Positions 31,760 to 43,902 of a DNA stretch of 64,000 nt are shown piece by piece. Position numbers and translations under genes: made by a program. Position 1 is the first letter of the stretch. Each line of letters begins with the position of its first letter. Source of the stretch: Acanthopleura granulata (lineage: Eukaryota; Mollusca; Polyplacophora; Chitonida; Chitonidae); assembly GCA_016165875.1 (NCBI GenBank), contig JABBOT010000031.1, positions 499,109 through 563,108 of the forward strand, in the 5' to 3' direction. Under the pieces are notes generated by a model. The model saw only the letters and a list, made by a program, of their open reading frames with translations. It was not told the origin of the DNA and did not search any database.

Positions 31760-34700
31760 TTACTCATGCAGAGAACATTTCGTACAACGAAAAGTTTCCG
31801 ACCTGATAAAGATCAGTGGTACAAATACAACGATCCCGATGACAGACAGCACTAAACAGACCAGACTGGTTCCAAATTCACATTTGCGTCCATAACAGTA
31901 GCTGTCGTCAGGCCCAGTGATGCCCTCGATCGTCAGCTGCGTGTGAACATACTCCAAACCGACGAGGAAAAGAGATTTCATTAGCAGAAGTATACCAATA
32001 TTCCTAGCCAAACGCTCGTATCCAAACATCTGGCACGTGAGAACAACAACCTCGAAGAAACAGACGCCGTCCATGATACCAGAAATGACAAAGAAAGTTA
32101 TCAGTGAAAACTGGTTCCATTGAATAAACATCATGAAATGACCCATCATGCCAAGGAGTTTTACACAAAGCAACGCCATGTAGACGAAAAGTCGTTCGTT
32201 GTAGGTGTCAACCAGGCATGCCAAGGGGAATCTAGTCAAAATGGCCGACAACGAGTAGACGCAGGACAAAATAATGGTGTAGTCATTCGTGACGGTAGGG
32301 GTGGCGGACGGACGCGGAAGTGATAACCTGCTGAACTGCGCAAGCGCGAAGAATAAAACAGACGACCAGATGACGCACTGGTACTCGACAGTCGCCAGAA
32401 GTTTACACACAGAAACTTCACTTTTCCATTGAAGTATGTTCGTGCTGCTCAAAGAACTGTCGATTTTGCGCGGGTGTGGACACAAATTCACAGCACACAT
32501 CAGTTCTTTCTCGTCTACAATGTCCATCTGTCGAGACTCTTGGAATTTTCTGATGCAAAGCACACTAACGATGCCACCAAGTAGCACAATGCCAAGTAAC
32601 GTTAGCGTCAGGCGTGGCATCACAGTGTCTTCTCCCGCCCTGGCGTTGTCGGAGCGCATGCGAAATCCGTAGCGACGGAGAAGCTGTGTGGCTTGTGTGC
32701 TAGTCTCGTACACCAGACCTAGAATGGCACACACCATGGCTTTGTGGCGCCTGGTAACGTTGAACAATGCCGTGGTTATTCCAGTCAGAAACGACATGGC
32801 GGAACCCATACCTGAAATCAGAGAAAAATAAAACTACAGTGAAACTGCAGTCAAGAATTAGTATTGTTTCAGCTCTGATTTATGAAAACAAGAATTTAGG
32901 TGTAGTTACATACATACCTTTGTGATTCCTCTATGATATCTTTACAATCACGTATAATATCTGTAACGTTCTTGATTCGTATATTATTAGGGACCATTCT
33001 GGACTGTGGTAATCAAATGTCCATCACTGAGTCGGGTGACCTGAGCCGTTTATATCATATGTATATGTAATATTAGCGATTAAATGCTTGACCTGGTGGT
33101 TGTATGTTCGAAACTAGCGTAGTTTCATCCCCTTTTCTGCGCTTTTATATCTACACTATATCCCTTAATACAGACAATGTGAAGCTAATTCGAAAATAAA
33201 CTGGAGGAACTGTTTACTTGAACCTAGTAAAAATATAATCAATGTTATTGATGCAAGCTTGAGTCAATTTTTTACACCGGGTGAACTCTAATTTAAACGT
33301 TATCATTTGAACCAGTAATAAGTTCCGTTCGACACCCATTATAAAGAAGCGAAGTGTGTAAATACTGACTAGCAATGAAGAAGCTGAGCGCCAGAACGAG
33401 GTAATGAGGCTGGTGATCTGGCTCCACGACAGACCCCGCCCATACCGATATCAGACCGAGGCTCGAGATAGTGACTGACGTGACCATCGACCATTTGGTG
33501 CCCACGTAATCGTGAAGGTAGGCGACTGGCAAGCAGAACGAGGCTCCGAGTATACCAGCGCTAACTATGAACTGCTCTGGAACAGACAAAGAAAAGGGCT
33601 ACATGTACGTACACAATATGTGCACAGTTTTATTTGACTGGGATCATCCATTTGATGGCGATTGAGCTTATATATTCATGCCTTTCTGTATGCATATATT
33701 GGAATGGGGACCTTATTGACGAATTGAACACCTAAAAGTGGAACTTTTCAAATGTCAGTGTAAAATTATTCACACGTTCTATGGGTCATATGTTGTAAAA
33801 GATAAGTTAATCTAGTCCAGACATTATTTGGAGATTTGTTACTGTAAATGCCTGGTGAAACAGCACATGGTGTATAACATATGCACACGTGATTTCATCT
33901 TGTTCATTATTTATTTATTTGATGTTTTACTCCGTACTCAAAAATATTTCACTTATACAACGGCGTTCAGCTTTATGGCGGGAGGAAACCGACCATCCGC
34001 AGGTTGCTGGCAGACCTTCCCACGTACGGCCGGAGAGGAGGCCAGCATGAGCTGGACTTGAACTCGCAGCGACCACATTGGTAGTAGGCTTCGGGTCATT
34101 GCGCTGCGCTAACGCGCTAACCGACTGAGTCACAGAGGCCTCCTGTTAATGATGCATATATTCAGAAGTGAATGCAATGCATTCATAGATCATGCATGTA
34201 GTATGGGTGTAAATCTTGCGTCGCTTCCGTTTCACAGTAGTTGATCTTGTCCATCATTTCAAATGAATGTTTAAGTTATCTACACATGCTCAGCAGTGAA
34301 AGCAATCTGTTCGCAACTTAAAGTCTCTGCTTAAATGTCAAGCAGCACATATTTTAGAGCTATTGTGTGCCCGTGAATTCAAGATGCGAGTGTCTAAAAG
34401 CGAAAGCAATCTATTCCAAGTTTATAATTTCCGTTTAAATAAGTACACTGCACATGTTCAGTATGTCCATTAGTTCAGCACTGTTTAATATATATATATA
34501 TATATATATTATATATTTTTAATCTTTACTCAAGAAAATCTTTACACAGAAAGGACGTTATTTTATGGAATGTAGTAAAATGTGTCTCAAATTCTTTTCA
34601 AGCTGCAGTGCATATGAAAAAGAAATCTTAAGTAACATTCCCAAGCGGAATTTGTCCATTACATGCTTGATCAATTTGGGGGGAGAAAACAACAAAAGCC

Positions 34701-36089
34701 TACCTAATTATTATACATAAAGTCTGACACTAGCTCATTTATGCACGTACATAAGTCGTTCCGCGTTTATCCGAACGTTCTTTCCCCTTCACTTTGTTGG
34801 AACGTGGGAGGACTCATTGGCGCGTGCATCAGTTTTTGTGACTGACAGTCAGGCTTCACAGCATTGAATATTATACCTGTTTCCAATGTAAAACTGTGGT
34901 CATTAATGGGATTGTCACTCATCCGTGACCCACACATTTTTTAATAAATTCAAATGCATTGAATTGTTCTTTGCCTTTAAAATAAAACGGAGAAGTTGTT
35001 TTAAACGGCGCTGACGGAGCGTATTTAAGTATTGACAAGTTAAACTAGCACTTAATTATTTCCAGACTATTCTAAGTTATATATACTCTTACGGACTTAA
35101 AACTTACGAGGTTCGCCGAAGGTTCGCGGTTTAATTCCTTTGCCTGCCTGATTGATGTTTAGTTCATCACAGGGCGTTTATTGCCGTATTGACTGCCAGA
35201 GGTTTTCACTCAAACCACGGTGGTCATGTTAATGGCTGGAGAAAAGCAGTATGCATATAAGACGGAAACCACTAGAATCTGCTGGTACACGCCAATCCTC
35301 CTGACTTAAAGCCTCAACTGAAACAACATGAAGGAACTAGATTCGAAGCCTTGATTTATTAGTCGTGGAGGGACCGGGAAGGAGCTAGAGACTTAACAGA
35401 GGCAGCGAAGGCCCTCTGTACATGTTGTGGCCTCAAAAGGCGAAAAAAAAAAAGGCAGCCTTCAGCTTTTGGTATTAAATACATTTGATCGGCCAAGCGG
35501 CCCTCGCTGCATGACGCAGATGGTTAAAGCGCTGGATGGATGCGACAGTCATGACACCCATGACAAGTGAGGTTGCGCGCTCGAAACCGGGTCACGCTGT
35601 GTCGGCTGCGGTTTTGTCTGTAAATTTGTCAAGAATCTGGCCTAAGTCGAGGGGTTATTCCAGGCACTCCAGTTCCCTTAGTTCATAAACGTGGCAGATT
35701 CTTTGGTTCGGCGTTAACACCAATCTAATAAACACAATATTCATAAATCGATCGACCAGCGGAAAAATTTAGGACCAAAAAGAGGAAAATGAAAAACAGT
35801 TGCAGACAGAGATGTTGGCGGTTGACGTGTTTACACTATTATATGTAACGTTAACTCGAGTAAGCCAGTGGCACTGCTGATACCTGAAACTGTATGGTGG
35901 ACTAAAACATAACTGACTGATAAAGCTTAACTGATTTCGTTGCCTGAACTTACCTTGTGAGTCGGTCAGGACGAAATGCCTAGCTATATAGCCTCTATAA
36001 AGTATGATCAGCCATACTAGACCTCCGATAAACACAGCCGCTGTGCACCCAATGTAAGACAACACGCGCTTCACTATGTAAATCTCCAT
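31760..36089 (-). CDS. Nodulin-like/MFS transporter, 12 TM, 3 exons
   Basis: Exons 35954-36089, 33313-33576 and 31760-32811 join in phase 1 at both introns (donors GTAAGT and GTTCAA; acceptors CTGTTCCAG and CTGATTTCAG) to give 483 residues, a normal length for a major-facilitator protein. About 12 hydrophobic spans are visible: one in exon 1, three in exon 2, and eight in exon 3, with a long cytoplasmic loop after span 6. The split layout, LHDYVGTKW after TM2 and the YCYGRKCEFGTSL motif before the last span resemble the nodulin-like/NFD4 branch, whose substrates are mostly unknown. The start ATG is the first in exon 1 and is followed directly by the first span. Symbol withheld because paralogy within MFS is deep. 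Confidence 0.82.
33905..34141 (-). mobile_element. SINE, nearly full length
   Basis: Inverted copy inside intron 1 of the MFS gene: head AGGCCTCTGTGACTCAGTCG, then GTTAGCGCGTTAGCGCAGCG, body AAGTCCAGCTCATGCTGGCC, tail ending with TAAATAAATAA. A small internal deletion removes the CCCGGGCTCTGCCCGG block. Confidence 0.88.
34488..34510. repeat. (TA)n microsatellite
   Basis: Eleven TA units in intron 1 of the MFS gene. Confidence 0.9.
35505..35735 (+). mobile_element. tRNA-like SINE, second family
   Basis: A-box-like GACGCAGATGGTTAAAGCGC, B-box-like GCTCGAAACCGG (35579-35590), a body unrelated to the common family, and an end GGCGTTAACACCAATCTAAT. The final block is close to the common tail GGCGTAAAACACCAATCAAA. 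Confidence 0.55.
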
Positions 36090-36864
36090 CCTTGAAAACT
36101 ATCAACAATGTAAACTTCTTTTCTGAGTCTGCTGATAGAAAAAGCCTTAAATCGAACATGGAAAAGAATTGTTGACTTAACTGACTACATCTTGTACTTT
36201 ATACAGATACATAGGATTCGACCACAATACGCGAGGACCCGAGACGCGGATAATTCCGTTGGGCACCTTCATATGCCTAGCTCTGGGACAGGAAATTCAG
36301 TCCTATTCAGGTATTTGACAGCTCGCGGACAATCCAAAATAGCCTGTGTGTTTATGTCCGCACCAGTGTGGATTGTGTTCCACATTCGTTATCTTCCATC
36401 CAACCACTGCATTTGTACGACTAGGTACAGGCGCGTATATATATACAGCGTTAAGAGAAAACGACTGAAGCGTGCGGACATGGGCTTTCGTCTTGCTATG
36501 TGCGGTGAAAGCATATATATTTATGCATCCATGCTCCATCAACCAACCGAAACCACACGGTCTTAAGACTTTGCCGGAGCTTTAAAAAGAAAAAAATTTC
36601 TCCCCATGGGACGCTGTAACAATTCGAACAAACCCCATGGATGTGATTCAGCCGAAGGGGTACAGAAGGTATTTCTGGAAAAACTGCGATGTTACCTTCA
36701 TTATTGATTTGTTTATTGATAAGTTGCATGTAGGTATGCTTTCTGAATTGTGGGTGTGCCAAATATGGTAAAATATCCCGCGTTGTACCAGTTATAATGT
36801 GACAGCAACAATGGGGAATGTTTACCAATGTCGAATAACATTTGTTTTACCTGATTATATATTT

Positions 36865-37130
36865 ATTTGATTTATTTATTTGATTGGTGTTTTACGCCGT
36901 ACTCAACAATATTTCACTTATACGACGGCGGCCAGCATTATGGTGGGAGGGAACCGGGCAGAGCCCGGGGGAAACCCACGACCATCCGCAGGTTGCTGGC
37001 AGACCTTCTCACATACGACCGGAGAGGAAGCCAGCATGAGCTGGTCTTGAACTGACAGCGACCGCATTGGTGGGAGGCTTCGAGACATTGTGCTGCGATA
37101 GCGCGCTAACCGATTAACCGCGAAGCCCCC
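36865..37130 (-). mobile_element. SINE, full length
   Basis: Inverted, with all parts: A/T tail, GTAAAACACCAATCAAATAA, GCCGCCGTCGTATAAGTGAA, TCCCTCCCACCATAATGCTG, GGGCTCTGCCCGGTTCCCTC, AGTTCAAGACCAGCTCATGC and TTAGCGCGCTATCGCAGC. A (C)n run follows the 5' end. It sits about 0.8 kb upstream of the MFS start. Confidence 0.92.
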
Positions 37131-37139
37131 CCCCCCCCC

Positions 37140-40100
37140 GTCTTCCCCCTGATTATATAACATGCATCCTTCATGCAAGATGAGAAAAGTACGATGAACC
37201 GAACTACAACGCAAGCAATCTCTGTATGTTATATATGTCTGTTCTTCTCTACAGCCGTTCATTTCATGGCCCGTGCAGAGGGATGCTGCATGATGAGTAG
37301 TGAAAAACTACGAATGCAAATTAGGCCTTGGTGACGTCACAAATCTTTTCTCTGGTCTCTACTCTAGCACCATTAACGCTGGGTTATGTGCTCCAGACGT
37401 GATATGAAATGAGAATGTATAGACCTGCACGAGCAAATACATAAGTATCTTAGTTCACCTCACGTTTTCTGAGTGTCTCGGGAAGGTTGCAGATGCCTGC
37501 CTAATTGAATTCAACACGATGCGATTAACATCAAGCGCTACCGCCAGGCACATGAGCATTAACAGTTACAACCAGTGGAGTGATAAGTTATAGGCCGGAC
37601 GTTTAAAACAAATTCTTAAGTAGCACGCGCTCAAGTAGAAAAAAATAGATGAATTTCATTTCAGTAGATGTGCAGTGTGACCAGTGCCCATGTAGCAGAA
37701 GAGACCCGCGCCACCATTGCATATTTTGGCGATCTTGGGGCATGGGGGAAGAACAAATCATGTATATAAATATTTCATTTAAATGGTATCAAAGAGCACT
37801 TCTTCTCACTAAAACGACTTAGCCTTGGACTTCATCGTCTCAGAATTTTAAATCTATAATTTCAGACAACTTTTTTGACTGGTTAAAACTGTATTCTTGG
37901 TAATATTGACAATTAATGTTAATCACACAAGTTCACTTCATACAACTACATCATCACTTTACTATACAATTTACTATAAATGAGCATCTATGTTCTGTAA
38001 TAATACATTACAAATAATTATGGGACACGCCTTCCCCCTCTGCCAGGATTTCCCGTCGCGATACTTGAGTGCATTTACTTTATACTGCAATTTAGCAAAT
38101 TCGTCGAGTTTACATATGCTTCCACTTTATGGTCATGGTATATGCAGACACAACTTTCGAAGATGCCTAGGCTGCAACTTTCAATGACAAATGGTTGGCA
38201 ACAAAACGCCATTAAGGCTAGGAAATGGCGGCACTTCTCGGGGTTGCAAATGTCCCAGGTAACTGAATACAAAACAGCGCACAACGGTGTTCCCATAGGG
38301 ACGTCACTCGGCACATATATGAGCACTGGCATAAGGACATTAAAAGAGAAGACAACACTAGACCAGATGTGTACATGTATGGATAAAGAATCTTTGTCAC
38401 AGTTCAATAAATATGAAAGCCGGATGAGTACATCTCCTTCCGCCATCTCACGGGTCGAGACCCGCGGCACGAGGACGGTGTCATTTGCGAGCGACTTGCA
38501 ACACTCTCCGAGGGGCGCAGCGAGCCAGCCCCTTCTTGACCACTAAAATTTTACTTAATATGAACTTAGAACATAACCTAATTTTTAAAAGGGTGTCAAA
38601 GGTCGCATTTTCATTTACAAAGCATAAGGTACATGCAGACCACGGTTACTGTCAGTGTAGGCAGCATTTCTACCATATTCGACGTTTACGGAAACATTGA
38701 CGACACATACGGCGACTTCGATCTTCGGTTACCCTGATTTTCGGCTCCTCTGCTAGTGTAGCACGAAATGCTACTCATGATTCAGAGACTTCATCTATTT
38801 GTATACCGAGTTGTGTGAACGAAGTTGTCCTCATTAAAAACCGGCAAAAAATATGTATTGATGTGTGAAAACTCTACAGTTATGATCTGTTTTTCCCGGG
38901 AATAAGTGTACAAGGTAATAAACAGATAAATCCAGCACATATTTTGATGAAAATTTGGACATGGATAGATACTCAAAATAAATGGGGTTTTTTGTTTGTT
39001 TTTTTTTCTGTAGTACATTGGTCTTAATTGAACATTTTAAATTTCACGGAACATACAAATTCTTAACAGTGAAAGATTTTGTAGCCCGTATTCATTAGTA
39101 ATAGCCTACAATGACGTGGTTTATAAAGTTCGTCCTGCTGGGTATGAGCTGTTACACTGGTGTTCAGAACGTGACAAACAATACATTATGTTGGCTTCTC
39201 CACCTGCTTGGCACAGGATGGATGAGAACAGTCAATCAGCCGCCTTCACCCAGCGAATCAGTGAACTGACAGGAAGCCAATATCCCTGACATATTAAGTG
39301 ATTATAAGTCAGTGACTTCATGTGACAATTGGAGCACTTTGATTCGTTGAAAGATTAGGTTAGGTTCTAAACAAAATAGACCAAACAAAAAGAGTCCACC
39401 GTTGACGCATCACACATATATCGCCCAGACATTTTCTTGAAATCGATATTTTCTTGAAATCGGCACATAGGCCTACGTGAAATAGGCTTTGATAGGTCAC
39501 GGGCTGCGACACGAGGATGGCTCGTCCCCTCGTCCAATCCTTACGCGTCTCGCGACACGAGGACGGTGCCATTCGTGCCGCGGATCTCGACCCGCGAGGA
39601 ACGGGACGAGGGGACGAGGACGGTCACCATCCACGTGGGAATGGTACCGTTATCGACCCCTCGGAAGTGGAATACGTATGCGGTTATTCTCCAAGAGACC
39701 ACAATGCGCGTGGTTCGATTGTATTAATAAAGGTGACCGTACTTTGAATTCATAGACTTTTGTCTCCAGTAATACACAACAGCATAGGTACGAATGACGC
39801 AACATCGTGTTTCCGGTTTCTCTGAACTGGCGAATCACACAGTCTCGTACAAATTCCAGATTAAAAGGGGATATGCCTTTGCCCCTTTGGGTGTGTACGG
39901 ACCAGTACTCTGAAATAAGTTTGGTTATAATTTTTGCTGTCTTTTCTTTTAAGTTTTAAATATCAGTAGGGCGAAAATCATTCAGTTCTTCTTTACAACA
40001 AAAGAGTGACATAATTTTGTGCTTTACTCGTTAAGCAGTTACAGGTATTCACTCATGGGTAACCTTTAATGCCTTGTAAACAGACCAAGCAGCTGTCGAC

Positions 40101-40455
40101 TGAGGACATCCAATTTTTGTTAAGGTCGAAGACATATAGACTCTATATCGACTTTGGACATCCTGTACCAAGTTCACCTTTTATAGGTGAAATCTGGGTT
40201 TGGTCCACCAGCGTTTTGCCAAAACTTGGAAGTTCACAAAACAAATGAGACTGATTACAGAATATGCACACACACACTTTGGTGTGTTTAACGAACTGAT
40301 TACTAATACATACGATTTATCATGAGGGGTTGCACATTGGCTTTGACACAAATTTAGGTCTTCAAGCGTAAATCTAGACGTTTTACTCGTATAGCATTAG
40401 TCATATTCCATAACGTTCAAGCTCAACACCAAGTGATAAAAAAACGAAAAATGGA
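37140..40455. other. Gene-poor stretch upstream of the MFS gene
   Basis: No supported gene. A 131-codon minus-strand frame and a 134-codon plus-strand frame overlap at 38075-38546 with no recognisable domain. GC-rich short repeats stand out at 38460-38530 and 39505-39635; the rest is AT-rich unique sequence. Confidence 0.5.
39505..39635. repeat. GC-rich short tandem repeat with CGACACGAGGACGGTG motif
   Basis: TGCGACACGAGGATGGCTCG, CGCGACACGAGGACGGTGCC and GGGACGAGGACGGTCACC recur about every 45 bases. The same motif, GCGGCACGAGGACGGTGTCA, occurs once at 38464-38485 next to GGGTCGAGACCCGC; here an inverted form, TCTCGACCCGCGAG, is present. Strikingly GC-rich against the local AT-rich DNA. Confidence 0.6.
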
Positions 40456-40459
40456 CAAA

Positions 40460-40570
40460 TTGGTTTCACTTATACGACATCGGTAAGCATTTGGGTGGAA
40501 TGAAACCGAGCAGTGCCCTGTATAGGGAAATCCACGACTCATCGTTGGTTGCTGGGTGACCGACAAATAC
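40460..40570 (-). mobile_element. SINE fragment
   Basis: GGTTTCACTTATACGACATC, GTAAGCATTTGGGTGGAATG, AAACCGAGCAGTGCCC, and GTTGGTTGCTGGGTGACC match the inverted middle of the SINE family. Confidence 0.6.
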
Positions 40571-41474
40571 AATGGATATTAAGTAAGAAACGCTTGATGG
40601 CACACCTGATGATGTGTTTTCCTGCATGTGTTCAAGTTGTGTCAGATACCTGGGAAATTATCGTCATTCCTTGTAAAGAACTTTTCTATCTCCCTATACA
40701 TTGTCAGACCATATACATGTAGGCTTACTAATCTCATTAGAAAGTAAAGTGTACGACTAATATTGAGATGTTTCTCCTCTTTAATGCTCAAGTTGATCTT
40801 AAAATAGAAAACAGACAAAGCGCCTCAGCAAGTTCCGTTAATAATATATGTCGCCGTCATGTTGAACATGGTATAACCAGGTCAAACTTGATCACATTCC
40901 CTGCGTTCAGAAAGTCGAAGGCTTTCTACATAGACACGCGTACAAGCTTGCGCGTGATATGGGTGCTTGGGATTTACCATTGGACATGCAGCCATTGGAA
41001 ACAAAACCGTCATTGAACATTCACTTGTCTCGTGAAGTCACAGATGTAGAGTCCATAAGCGGTTGAATACGGTTGGGGTTTCCCCAGATGGCTTGGCAAG
41101 GATCTTTCGCATTCCGCTAAGGAGAAACCTTGCTGTCGGTGTAGTTTCTACGACTTGGGACTTATCTGCTGAGAGTGTTCTGTTTTGACCGAAGATCTCC
41201 AGTTGCTTTTTTCACAGTAGAAAACTAGTTGTAAAAAACGCTCTATAACCTGTAAGTATAAATAAGTACCTGTTTACTACAATGTTAAATTTTTGAAGTT
41301 TTGCTGGAATTTATCAGCGTTGTTAATAACGTTACAAGCCGGCATGTGAACATACGTGATATTGAGTTTTTTGTACTCTTGCTTTCATATTTGGATTAAA
41401 TTCTTGCAACTTCTACAACAATACAATATTGACTCGTATATAGATTTCCCAACATTATATACAGTATTTAAAAT

Positions 41475-41635
41475 GAAATTTATTTATTTCTTTACTTGAT
41501 TAGTGATTTACGCTGTACAACACACATACGACCGGAGAAGAAGCCAACGTGGGCTGGACTTGAACTCACAGCGACTGCTTTGGTGAGAGGCAACTGCGTC
41601 ATTATACTCTGCACTAGCCAGCTAACAACCTCGAA
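41475..41635 (-). mobile_element. SINE with internal deletion
   Basis: Inverted: the A/T tail and GATTTACGCTGTA are joined directly to the head half (CATACGACCGGAGAAGAAGC, GGACTTGAACTCACAGCGAC, GCTGGCTAGTGCAGAGTATA inverted). The central CCCACCATAATGCTGG block is missing. Confidence 0.7.
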
Positions 41636-41909
41636 CAGCCATGCAAGGAGTTCCATATTTGAATTTAAAAATCGCTTTGTGATTTATCATTTACACCTAT
41701 TGGTGTTTATCATCAATATAACCAAATAAGTACAAAGACAAACCTAATTAAATTACAAACAATTGTTATTCACAAAGTTATTTAAATTTGGACTGATCAA
41801 TGTCTTTGAATATAACAAGTTATTGTTTCTCTTATACTCGACCACTTCCCAATGCTCTTGTTTAAATCCACTTCCTCTGACAATTGGGTTACCTATTCCC
41901 GCTCATGAG

Positions 41910-42170
41910 CCTCCGTAGCCGTGGGGATTAGCGCCCCGGTGCAACGTAACATGACCGAGATGCCCCTTACCTATAGGATAGTTGTGAGTTCAAGCTTTGC
42001 TCCCGCTGGTTTCATCTCTGGTCGTACATGAGAAGGTTCGACATCAAGCTGACGGATGGACGTGTGTTTCACCAGTCTCTGTCCGCTCTCCTGGCACCAT
42101 AATGTTGGCCGTCGTTGAATAAGTATGAGTATGGCGTAAAACACCAATTGGGTAAATGAAATAAATAAAT
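41910..42170 (+). mobile_element. Diverged SINE
   Basis: Head GCCTCCGTAGCCGTGGGGAT, TTGTGAGTTCAAGCTTTGCT (B-box region), GGTCGTACATGAGAAGGTTC, CATAATGTTGGCCGTCG and ATGGCGTAAAACACCAATTG with AAATAAATAAAT end. The head differs from the commonest copies. Confidence 0.7.
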
Positions 42171-42230
42171 ATTCCCGTACAAATGGTGACCCGGGTACAA
42201 GCTGTGATGACCATTGTTCTTTAGTGATTC

Positions 42231-42461
42231 ACGAGCAATACCTTGCCAGTGTGTCCACAAATTGTCATCACAAAGGCGGGAATGAACAATGTATAACACA
42301 GTTTAGCTTGGAGTCACTGTAGGCAGGAAATCTTCCCTATTCAAACAACTGTGGGGAACTTTTCCTGCCTAAAGTAATTCCAGCCTAAGCTGTATAGTAT
42401 ATTGTTCATTTCTGTCTTTGCGATGACGATTTGTAGAAAAATTGGTAACATAGTGCTTACA
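42231..42461. repeat. Long hairpin 170-400 bases upstream of the 42.6-kb gene
   Basis: Bases 42281-42330 and 42361-42410 are inverted copies (AATGAACAAT...AGGCAGGAAA pairing with TTTCCTGCCT...ATTGTTCATT) around a 30-base loop. Pairing continues outward: ACAAATTGTCATCACAAAGG against CTTTGCGATGACGATTTGT, and more weakly to about 42231/42461. No terminal duplication is obvious. It could be a foldback transposon or give a long RNA hairpin. Confidence 0.8.
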
Positions 42462-42632
42462 TTTACTTGAGGCCATTACTCAGCACGGCTTTATATTCAA
42501 CAATACTCAGGTTGTCACTACGCCGGAAAATGTATCCAATTGTCTTGATATGACCTTTAGTAGGAAATTTTGCCAGAATTCTTTTTTCTTTCTTTGCCAT
42601 CTCCTTCGTTATGATTACAGACAGCCATCAAC

Positions 42633-43877
42633 ATGTCGGAGACGATCCGCAGACTGGATTACGAGCGCCGTTGTAAGGAATGGTTAAAGCGCCGTTCACG
42701 GTTGAACCTCGAGACCCGTGAATGCAGTCAAAACATCCGATACCTTCATAAGAGAGAGGAAAAACTTTTACACCAAAGCCTTGCACGACTGGACCTTGCC
42801 TTAAAACTTTTGAAAAACGATTACAGAAGAAACGTCCACATTGTAGAGGCGTTCCAACGCAAGGTATCTACCCGTTCGGTGAAGTTCGATTACCGCGCGT
42901 TCCGGGACGACACATGCGGCAGAAATGGTGGGGATGGCGACCCAACCATCCGGAAAAGAGGTCGACGATTTTTTCGACGAATGACTGCCAAAGATGAAGA
43001 CGAAGAGAGAGAACACAACGAGAGAAGGCAGAGACAGAACAAAACTGAAGATATGAATTCCGAACCAGAACAAAACGTAATCCAATGTTCCCGAAGCCCG
43101 TTCTCCAAAATGCACGCAGCTTTGGAACTTTTCTCTATCGATGAAATTCCGCAGACGCCCGTGGAGCCGAAATCTCAGTGCGAAAGGAGACCACCATCTT
43201 CTGTATCTTTTGCAGTCGGAATGCCGTCCCCTCGTTCCGGGTCATATGATTTTACCTACGCCCGGAATCAGCCTAGACCAATGTCGGTGAGCAATGATCG
43301 GCCGAGTTGTGGCGGATTGTCACTTTCGGTTTCGCCGGAGACTCGACGTCGGGCGTCGACGCCCGGGCCAAGGTCAGGTCAAGGTCACGGGATAAGATCT
43401 ATGAGCTTTACCACTTCCGGCTTACACGTTCCTGTCATTCGTGAGACTTCGCCAAGTAACCAAAGACCTTTGACATCAGGGTCAAGGTCAGGCACAATTA
43501 GTCAACTTCACGCCAACAGCCCTCCTCTTTCAAGACATGACAAACCCACGTCTGTCGATCACGTGAATACCCATCAATCAATCAGATCAAACTCTTGCAC
43601 TGACATGGCGACGGCTGCTGTGGCTCTCCCTGAGGAAAGTCGACCTTTGACCGCTGACGTCATCATGAGTAAACATTCCTACTTGACAAGCCACGGAAGC
43701 GAAAGCCGCTCCTTCAAAGTTCTTCGTGACACGTACAAAGGAATTTATGAAGAAGACATTCACCCAGCCACCAAAAGGGTCATCGCTCTTCGAGAGGGAG
43801 AAGTGGTTAATTTAGGAAACCTGCAAACACGTGTGAAGGAACTTTGTTCGAAACTGCAGGTGTTCAATAATTTGTGA
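42633..43877 (+). CDS. Uncharacterised basic, coiled-coil N-terminal protein (414 aa), single coding exon
   Basis: The intact frame starts at ATG 42633, twelve bases after a good acceptor (CGTTATGATTACAG, ending 42620), so an untranslated 5' exon lies upstream. Residues 1-85 are Arg/Lys/Leu-rich and helical (LDYERRCKEWLKRRSRLNLE; LHQSLARLDLALKLLKNDYR), suited to a coiled coil. Residues about 95-330 are Ser/Pro/Arg-rich and look disordered; the last 60 (TYKGIYEEDIHPATKRVIAL ... LQTRVKELCSKLQVF) form a second helical block. There is no signal peptide or membrane span. I do not recognise the family; a cytoplasmic or cytoskeletal scaffold is only a guess. A SINE begins about 26 bases after the stop and an AATAAA stands at 44253. 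Confidence 0.78.
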   Translation: MSETIRRLDYERRCKEWLKRRSRLNLETRECSQNIRYLHKREEKLLHQSLARLDLALKLLKNDYRRNVHIVEAFQRKVSTRSVKFDYRAFRDDTCGRNGGDGDPTIRKRGRRFFRRMTAKDEDEEREHNERRQRQNKTEDMNSEPEQNVIQCSRSPFSKMHAALELFSIDEIPQTPVEPKSQCERRPPSSVSFAVGMPSPRSGSYDFTYARNQPRPMSVSNDRPSCGGLSLSVSPETRRRASTPGPRSGQGHGIRSMSFTTSGLHVPVIRETSPSNQRPLTSGSRSGTISQLHANSPPLSRHDKPTSVDHVNTHQSIRSNSCTDMATAAVALPEESRPLTADVIMSKHSYLTSHGSESRSFKVLRDTYKGIYEEDIHPATKRVIALREGEVVNLGNLQTRVKELCSKLQVFNNL

Positions 43878-43902
43878 ATATTCATGAAGTATTTTGTAGT
43901 TT

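Noticed and set aside
38075..38546. 131-codon minus and 134-codon plus frames, the minus one partly hydrophobic
   Set aside because: The minus frame can be extended upstream to an ATTTTAG acceptor, and its hydrophobic part recalls the MFS gene weakly, but the match is too poor to call a paralogue or pseudogene.
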